From positions 1-5,131 of the forward strand of contig JALUYN010000696.1 in the NCBI GenBank assembly GCA_027012915.1: 5,131 bases of DNA, in the 5' to 3' direction. The translations under genes were made by a program, and so were the position numbers. The first letter of the stretch is position 1. The number at the start of each line of letters is the position of its first letter. Below are positions 1 to 5,131 of this stretch, piece by piece. This stretch comes from Cellvibrionaceae bacterium. GTDB lineage: Bacteria > Pseudomonadota > Gammaproteobacteria > Pseudomonadales > Cellvibrionaceae. The notes beneath the pieces were generated by a model. That model worked only from the letters and a program-made list of their open reading frames with translations. It did not search any database and was not told the origin of the DNA.

Positions 1-1
1 G

Positions 2-406
2 TTACCGTTGGCGCCAGTCCTGGGATCAGACACTCTGGGTATTCTGGGGGGGCGAGTGTTTGAAAAGCCCCGTGATAGGGCCGATGCCGTGACGATGCTG
101 AAGGCGTTGTCGGGTCAAACTCATCAAATTCTCAGCGCAGTGGCGCTGGTATCGGGTGATCGTCTGGCTGTCACCACGGTAACTACGGAGGTGACGTTTC
201 GCGAGCTTGGAGAATCCGAGATTCTGCGTTACTGGGACACCGGTGAGCCCGCTGACAAAGCCGGTGCCTATGCGATCCAGGGAATGGCCGCGGTATTTGT
301 TGAGCGCATTGCAGGCAGCTACAGCGCGGTAGTGGGCTTACCCCTTACCGAGACCGCACAACTATTGGAAGATTTCGGCGTGGCGCTCTGGCATATGGAT
401 ACCTGA
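2..406 (+). CDS. maf: Maf-family nucleoside triphosphate pyrophosphatase (dTTPase/UTPase type), 5'-truncated by window edge
   Basis: This is the C-terminal ~134 residues of a Maf protein, a cytoplasmic enzyme that hydrolyses dTTP, UTP and modified pyrimidine NTPs to NMP and pyrophosphate. The family is usually about 190-200 residues, so roughly 60 N-terminal residues, including the substrate-binding SPRR-type motif, lie upstream. The reading frame is already open from base 2, and the TTG at base 8 is internal, not a start. Visible family marks are the GSDT motif with the catalytic Asp at bases 29-31, the EKP motif with its Lys 12 residues later, LSGQTHQ, the EPADKAGAYAIQG block, and the GSYSAVVGLPL block near the C-terminus. 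A Thr after the catalytic Asp resembles E. coli YhdE (GADT) more than the YceF branch (GSDQ), which favours dTTPase/UTPase specificity; this is inference. It ends in TGA 30 bases before rng, the usual mre–maf–rng arrangement. The older label, septum formation inhibitor, comes from overexpression phenotypes. No frameshift or missing motif is seen in the part present. Confidence 0.95.
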   Translation, partial: LPLAPVLGSDTLGILGGRVFEKPRDRADAVTMLKALSGQTHQILSAVALVSGDRLAVTTVTTEVTFRELGESEILRYWDTGEPADKAGAYAIQGMAAVFVERIAGSYSAVVGLPLTETAQLLEDFGVALWHMDT

Positions 407-426
407 GCGCGACCATTGAATAATTT

Positions 427-430
427 GGAA
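427..430 (+). promoter_or_regulatory. Weak ribosome binding site for rng
   Basis: The purine run GGAA lies six bases before the rng ATG and is the only Shine-Dalgarno-like sequence in the 30-base gap after maf. It matches only the core of the consensus. An in-frame TAG at 431-433 directly before the start region rules out any earlier in-frame start, so this weak site belongs to the ATG at 437. Confidence 0.4.
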
Positions 431-436
431 TAGCCT

Positions 437-1927
437 ATGAGCGAAGAAATACTGGTAAATGCGTCACCCACCGAGACCCGAGTCGCCTTGGTGGAAAACG
501 GTATGCTGCAAGAGGTATATCTCGAGCGAACCCAGCGCAAGGGCTATGTTGGAAAGATCTTCAAAGGCAAGGTGGTGCGCGTGCTGCCGGGTATGCAGGC
601 GGCCTTTGTGGATATCGGATTGGAGCGTGCCGGTTTTATTCACGCATCGGACATCTCGCCATTGAACGACGAAGGCATGGAACTGCGCGACAGTGAAATT
701 GGTGATATCACCACGACTTTGCGAGAGGGACAGAGCCTGGTGGTTCAGGTGGTCAAGGATCCCATTGGCACCAAGGGCGCGCGGCTGACCACCCACCTTT
801 CGGTTTCTGGCCGTCATTTAGTGTATATGCCCTACACTCAGCACTTGGGTATTTCCACTCGCATTGAAGATGATGCCGAGCGGGAAAGGCTCAAAGGTTT
901 GGTAGAGGCCAAAGTGGAAGAGTTGGCCGGCGAAAAGAGTCTTGGCAATGCCGGTGGTTTTATTGTGCGAACCGTCGCCGATGGCGTTGCAGAAGAAGAG
1001 CTGTGTGCGGATATTCCGTTTCTGTATAGGCTCTGGCACGACCTGGAAGATAAAATCTCCAAGGCCAAGCCGCCAGCTGTAATCTACGAAGATTTGCCTT
1101 TGTTTCAGCGCACCTTGCGGGACTTTGTTAAAGCGCATATTGAGAAGGTGCGTGTGGATTCCCGCGAAGTACTGGGCAAGATGGTGGAGTTTTCCGAGAA
1201 GTACGCCTCTGAAATTCGCGAACGTCTGGAACACTATCCGGGTGAACGCCCTATCTTTGAACTCTATGGCATTGAAGACGAAATTCAGCGAGCGTTGGAG
1301 AATAAGGTTACGCTCAAGTCTGGCGGCTATCTGATTATCGAGCAGACCGAAGCCATGACCACGATCGATGTTAATACAGGCGCGTTCGTCGGGCACCGCA
1401 ATCTGGAAGAGACCATTTTTAAGACCAACCTCGAGGCCGCTACAGCCATCGCTCGGCAGCTGAGGCTGCGCAATCTCGGCGGCATTATCATTCTCGATTT
1501 TATCGATATGAAAGATGAAGAGCATCAACGTCAGGTGTTGCGAACTCTGGAAAAAATGATGGAGCGCGATCACGCCAAAGCCTCTATTACCGGTGTGTCC
1601 GAATTGGGATTGGTGGAAATGACGCGCAAGCGCACGCGCGAATCGCTGGGCCAGATTATGTGTGAGCCCTGCCCTGTCTGTCAGGGGCGGGGTACCTTGA
1701 AGTCTGCCGAGACCGTCTGTTATCAAATCTTCCGGGAAATTCTGCGAGAAGCTCGCGCATACAACAATAAGAAATTTCTGGTGCTGGCGTCACAGGTGGT
1801 GATCGAGCGCCTATTGGATGAAGAATCCACCAATGTTGCGGATTTGGAAGAGTTTATCAGCTGTACCATCCAGTTTCAGGTTGAGAACGTTTACAGCCAG
1901 GAACAGTACGACATTATCCTGGTGTAA
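437..1927 (+). CDS. rng: Ribonuclease G
   Basis: This is a complete RNase G of 496 residues, close to the 489 of E. coli. It is a cytoplasmic single-strand-specific endoribonuclease of the RNase E/G family that matures the 16S rRNA 5' end and cleaves some mRNAs. The N-terminus (ILVNASPTETRVALVENG) matches the family start, supporting the ATG at 437; an in-frame TAG lies two codons upstream. The S1 RNA-binding domain begins at about residue 39 (GKIFKGKVVRVLPGMQAAFVDIG). Arg178-Thr179 in GGFIVRT correspond to the 5'-monophosphate sensor. The DNase I-like catalytic region has Asp311 and Asn313 in TIDVNTGAF and Asp354 in ILDFIDM. The 43-residue spacing of the two Asp equals that of D303 and D346 in E. 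coli RNase E. TRKRTRESL (396-404) precedes the zinc-link Cys412 and Cys415 (CPVC), again at the RNase E spacing. The long disordered scaffold tail of RNase E is absent, and with the maf neighbour this identifies RNase G and not RNase E. Co-transcription with maf and yhdP is likely. Confidence 0.98.
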   Translation: MSEEILVNASPTETRVALVENGMLQEVYLERTQRKGYVGKIFKGKVVRVLPGMQAAFVDIGLERAGFIHASDISPLNDEGMELRDSEIGDITTTLREGQSLVVQVVKDPIGTKGARLTTHLSVSGRHLVYMPYTQHLGISTRIEDDAERERLKGLVEAKVEELAGEKSLGNAGGFIVRTVADGVAEEELCADIPFLYRLWHDLEDKISKAKPPAVIYEDLPLFQRTLRDFVKAHIEKVRVDSREVLGKMVEFSEKYASEIRERLEHYPGERPIFELYGIEDEIQRALENKVTLKSGGYLIIEQTEAMTTIDVNTGAFVGHRNLEETIFKTNLEAATAIARQLRLRNLGGIIILDFIDMKDEEHQRQVLRTLEKMMERDHAKASITGVSELGLVEMTRKRTRESLGQIMCEPCPVCQGRGTLKSAETVCYQIFREILREARAYNNKKFLVLASQVVIERLLDEESTNVADLEEFISCTIQFQVENVYSQEQYDIILV

Positions 1928-1939
1928 ACCCGCAAGCGT

Positions 1940-4900
1940 ATGAGACGTTCAGTGGTTTGGCTGGTCAGAAAATTCTGGGGATTACTGGCCGTAGTAATTT
2001 TGCTAACGGCGGTGGTGGTTCAGACCGGCCGCCAGTTGGCGCCGTTAATCGAGGAAAACAAACCTCGACTGGAAACCTATTTTTCCGAGTTGGTTGGCGC
2101 GCCTTTGGCCAGTGACAGTTTGAGTTTCAACTGGAGTGGCTTGCTGCCCGAGCTCAAGTTCTCAGGGTTGCGGGTTCTGAATCCCTCAGGGCAGGCGGTA
2201 CTGAGTGTTGATCACGCAGTGGCCCAAGTGGATTTTCTCAGCAGTTTATTATCTCTGGAATTGACCCTATGGCATATGAGTCTGGACGGGGTTAAAGCCA
2301 GCTTAACTCAGGCCGAAGATGAGAGTTGGCAGCTGATTCGGACGCGGTCGCAGGCACCCGAGAAGTCTGGAAACGCTTCCTCCGTCAGCCCGCTGACAGC
2401 GCTGCTCAGTGCTCGAGATATATCGTTTCGCAATGTAGAAATTGCCTACGCTTATAATACGGGTAGGAACTACACCATCACGGTGTCCAATATGAGCCTG
2501 CAAAATCAAGATGGCTTTCACCGTCTCAGTGCCAGTCTGGATTTGCCCGATCAGCGCAATGCCGCAGTGCTGATGGTGGAAGGCGAAGGCAGTATCAACA
2601 ATTGGCGCCAGTTCGAAGGCACGGGTTATCTGCACATTAACAATTACCAGTTGCGCGATTCGGTGGCGATTGCCTCGCAGCAGGCGTCCCTCTGGGAGGG
2701 TGTGAGAGACACGCGTTTGAATGCCAAAGTCTGGGCGCAATTTACTCCCGGTGACCCTTTGCAACTGAAAGGCACAGTGCAGGCGACGAGAGCTGATGGC
2801 GGCAAATACGATCACCTGCCCAGCTGGCTCGATAGTGATCTTTGGGGCTATTGGGAATCTCTGGAAGATTGGCAATTGCAGCTGCAGTCGCTGCAGTTCG
2901 AAAATAGTCTTGATCGATCGGTTCCCCAGGATCTGGTGATCGGTAGAAGATCAAAGGACGCTTATTCAGTATTCGCGCCCAGCGTAGATCTCGGATTCTG
3001 GGGGCAATTATTGCCAGCATCGGGGCTATTGTCTGATCGTATAAATGGTATTTTGGAAACCTTGGCGCCACAGGGGTTGCTTCGAAACCTTCTGGTGGAG
3101 CTACCTGTTGCCGATCCACTGAATTTCGTTGCCACCAGCAATGTCGAGCAAGCCAGTTCCAACGCCTGGAAGGGCGTTCCGCAAATAGGCGGGCTCAATG
3201 GCTATCTCGAGGTTCGCAAGCAGTGGGGCATGGTGCAAATTGATTCTCCCGACTATTTCTTGATGCACTACCCGATGGTGTATCACACGCCTTTCGAATT
3301 CAATCGCGCCCAAGGTGCTGTGGCGTGGCGCTTTGATAAGAGCGCCAACGAAGTTTTCGTGAACAGCAGCCTGTTATCGTTCGAAGGTGGGTTGGGGCAG
3401 GTTAACGGTTACTTTGCTCTGGATACTCCGTATTTTGCCAACACTCGCCCCAGCGATATGACCTTGCATATCGGTTTGCAGAACAGCTTGGCGAAGGCAC
3501 ACTCGTTGTTGGTTCCCTATACAACTCCGGATTCGCTGCAGAAGTGGTTACAAGAAGCAATCGTGGATGGCGGAGTGCCTCAGGCCGGATTTATCTATCG
3601 GGGTTCAATCCAGAAGGGCAATCCCAACAGGACTCTGCAGCTGGGGATGGATATTCAGGGGGCGGAACTGGACTACGCTCCGGGCTGGCCCCAGGTGAAG
3701 AATTTCGATGCTGAGTTACTGGTTGATGACCGTCTGCTGTTGGCGGACGTGGCGCAGGGTGCGTTTCTGGATGGACATTTGGAAAATGTGACGGTGCATA
3801 TGGATGACAACCCCAAAGGGGAAGGCGCGTTGCTGTCCATTGATGGCGACTTGCAGGGGCCGGCTCAGGATCTGATTCGCGTACTGACCGAATCACCGTT
3901 GCACGATACTGTGGGTGGTGGCTTCGAACAGTGGTCGATGCAGGGCGGTATGCAAGCCAAGGTGCGCTTGGCTGTACCCCTGCAAAAGGATCAGCCGGGA
4001 CTGACGCAGGATATTACAGCACGCTTCGAAAATACCAACTTAGTGATTGAGGATCTAAATCTGCCCATCGACAGTTTAATGGGAGAGTTGCGCTACTCCA
4101 GTGATGCGGGCCTGAGTTCTCCCGGGCTTGTAGGGCGTCTCTGGGACAAGCCTCTCGTCGCAGCCATATCCACGGAATCAAGTGCCAAGGGAGCTCGTAA
4201 AACGGCGCGTATTAATTTGAAAACCACAGCTGAGTTAGAGCCGTTGGCCTATTGGAGTCGACGCCCGGAAGTGTTGTTTGCCCAAGGGCAGGCAGAAGTT
4301 GCAGGAGATATTCGAATCCCTCTGGCTGGTCGGCGCTCAGGCGATCCTGCCGTTGGTTTGACATTTCAGTCGCAACTGCAGGGCGTTCAGATAAATCTGC
4401 CGCCGCCCTATGGTAAGGCTGCAGACGAAGCGCGGAGTTTTAACTTGTCGATGGATGTCTATCAGGGACGTACTGTCTATGGTTTTGATTACGACGATAA
4501 GCTCGATGCGCAGCTGACCAGTGCCAAAGGTCAATCGGTGTATGGTGAAGTGGCGCTGATGGCCAAGCGCAGTCGCAAACAGAAACAGGATATCTGGATA
4601 ACCGGTGAACAGGATTGGTTGAGCAAGCAGGCGTTGTTTGATCTGATTGAGCGCTATCAGAGTCATGTGAAGAGCATTGCGGCAGCGGCCCCTGCAGGCC
4701 AATCAACCAGTTCTTCGGTGCAGGGATCACTGTTGAAATTTAATGCCAAGGTCAACAAGTTCCAGTGGGACGATATGGACTTTGATAAGATTGCAGTCGG
4801 TGGCGGGCAGCTGCCATCGGGGTGGACATTCGAACTACAGAATCCCATGTTCAAAGGCGCGTTGTCGCTTCCTGAAAATGGCAGCCCCATCGGTGTCGAC

Positions 4901-5131
4901 CTGGAGTACCTGAAACTGTCGGAGTCCGGCTTTACGTCGTCTGATGATCCGGATACAACTGTTTCAAAAAAGCCGTCGGACGCCATGAGCAGTTTGGATC
5001 CGCGTAGCATAGAAGCTGCCGATGTGAGTATCGGGCAATTACATTTAGGGGAGGAAGATTATGGCAGCTGGTCATTCTCCCTGCGGCCCAAGGACAGTGG
5101 TCTCGCTATTGAAAATATCAAAGGCCGTATT
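1940..5131 (+). CDS. yhdP: YhdP family AsmA-like envelope protein (phospholipid transport to outer membrane), 3'-truncated by window edge
   Basis: The frame is open for 1064 codons from the ATG at 1940 to the window end. E. coli YhdP has 1266 residues, so about 200 C-terminal residues probably lie outside. YhdP is an inner-membrane-anchored, periplasm-spanning AsmA-like protein that, partly redundantly with TamB and YdbH, moves phospholipids to the outer membrane; that role is known from E. coli and inferred here. The N-terminus has basic residues (R2, R3, R10, K11), then a hydrophobic segment at about 12-27, a typical N-in anchor. The rest is rich in alternating beta-strand pattern. Family landmarks include the EAIVDGG segment at about 539-545, PGWP at 581-584 followed by a DAELLVDD strand, GELRYSS near 715-721, and GWTFELQNPMFKGAL from 961. 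LDPRSIEAADVSIGQLHLG begins at 1019, which opens the C-terminal AsmA-like part. The ATG follows the rng stop by 12 bases without a clear Shine-Dalgarno; the in-frame TAA at 1925 excludes an earlier start. Likely linkers lie at about 913-930 (Ala/Ser/Gln-rich) and 1000-1018 (Ser/Asp/Lys-rich). No internal stop or frameshift is seen. Confidence 0.92.
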   Translation, partial: MRRSVVWLVRKFWGLLAVVILLTAVVVQTGRQLAPLIEENKPRLETYFSELVGAPLASDSLSFNWSGLLPELKFSGLRVLNPSGQAVLSVDHAVAQVDFLSSLLSLELTLWHMSLDGVKASLTQAEDESWQLIRTRSQAPEKSGNASSVSPLTALLSARDISFRNVEIAYAYNTGRNYTITVSNMSLQNQDGFHRLSASLDLPDQRNAAVLMVEGEGSINNWRQFEGTGYLHINNYQLRDSVAIASQQASLWEGVRDTRLNAKVWAQFTPGDPLQLKGTVQATRADGGKYDHLPSWLDSDLWGYWESLEDWQLQLQSLQFENSLDRSVPQDLVIGRRSKDAYSVFAPSVDLGFWGQLLPASGLLSDRINGILETLAPQGLLRNLLVELPVADPLNFVATSNVEQASSNAWKGVPQIGGLNGYLEVRKQWGMVQIDSPDYFLMHYPMVYHTPFEFNRAQGAVAWRFDKSANEVFVNSSLLSFEGGLGQVNGYFALDTPYFANTRPSDMTLHIGLQNSLAKAHSLLVPYTTPDSLQKWLQEAIVDGGVPQAGFIYRGSIQKGNPNRTLQLGMDIQGAELDYAPGWPQVKNFDAELLVDDRLLLADVAQGAFLDGHLENVTVHMDDNPKGEGALLSIDGDLQGPAQDLIRVLTESPLHDTVGGGFEQWSMQGGMQAKVRLAVPLQKDQPGLTQDITARFENTNLVIEDLNLPIDSLMGELRYSSDAGLSSPGLVGRLWDKPLVAAISTESSAKGARKTARINLKTTAELEPLAYWSRRPEVLFAQGQAEVAGDIRIPLAGRRSGDPAVGLTFQSQLQGVQINLPPPYGKAADEARSFNLSMDVYQGRTVYGFDYDDKLDAQLTSAKGQSVYGEVALMAKRSRKQKQDIWITGEQDWLSKQALFDLIERYQSHVKSIAAAAPAGQSTSSSVQGSLLKFNAKVNKFQWDDMDFDKIAVGGGQLPSGWTFELQNPMFKGALSLPENGSPIGVDLEYLKLSESGFTSSDDPDTTVSKKPSDAMSSLDPRSIEAADVSIGQLHLGEEDYGSWSFSLRPKDSGLAIENIKGRI

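Noticed and set aside
407..436. Possible promoter in the AT-rich gap before rng (TTGAATAATTT).
   Set aside because: No pair of -35 and -10 hexamers with normal spacing could be made, and the 30-base gap fits read-through transcription from upstream.
464..1726. Long open antisense frame opposite rng, interrupted only by one stop at 818-820.
   Set aside because: The frame is codon-aligned with rng, so its stops can arise only where rng uses TTA, CTA or TCA. Those codons are scarce in rng (TCA at 464 and TTA at 818 set the boundaries). The upper part would need a TTG start, the translation resembles no family, and rng is unmistakably the real gene.
1928..1939. Possible terminator between rng and yhdP.
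   Set aside because: The gap is only 12 bases, with no inverted repeat and no T-run.
2878..2896. Repeated CTGCAG units giving a small repeat or palindrome.
   Set aside because: The run encodes alternating Gln and Leu (QLQLQSLQ) in frame within yhdP; it is short and explained by codon use.
2303..3313. Several overlapping minus-strand open frames of 70-190 codons opposite yhdP.
   Set aside because: They overlap each other in different frames, lie wholly inside a continuous plus-strand gene with family motifs, and show no recognisable domain or start signal.
3591..5010. Minus-strand open frames of about 96-121 codons opposite the second half of yhdP.
   Set aside because: Their translations are Pro/Ser/Arg/His-rich without family resemblance, as expected of antisense shadows, while the plus-strand frame remains open with conserved YhdP motifs.

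Overview
The window holds a compact run of three plus-strand genes with almost no intergenic DNA. They are the 3' part of a Maf-family nucleotide pyrophosphatase (yhdE type), a complete ribonuclease G (rng/cafA), and the 5' five-sixths or so of a very large AsmA-like envelope protein of the YhdP family. This maf–rng–yhdP order is the block that follows mreBCD in many Gammaproteobacteria, usually with tldD further downstream. The protein sequences and this order point to a gammaproteobacterial chromosome. The moderate GC content and protein character would fit a marine lineage such as the Cellvibrionales, but that placement is only an impression.

Layout: bases 2-406 carry the C-terminal ~134 residues of Maf, whose start lies upstream of the window. 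A 30-base gap leads to rng at 437-1927, which is full length with its catalytic and zinc-link residues intact. A 12-base gap leads to yhdP, starting at 1940 and open for 1064 codons to the window edge, so its stop and C-terminal domain are outside. No stretch longer than 30 bases lacks a gene. No RNA gene, mobile element, CRISPR array, clear promoter or terminator was seen.

The tight spacing and shared strand suggest one transcript, probably continuing from an upstream promoter. The three products act in different processes: hydrolysis of pyrimidine and modified NTPs, endonucleolytic RNA processing including 16S rRNA 5' maturation, and phospholipid movement to the outer membrane. The grouping therefore looks like a conserved growth and envelope housekeeping cluster, not a single pathway. 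I found no sign of a previously undescribed system. The observations worth a second look are modest: all three genes share one reading frame, start signals are weak, and YhdP has flexible linkers.
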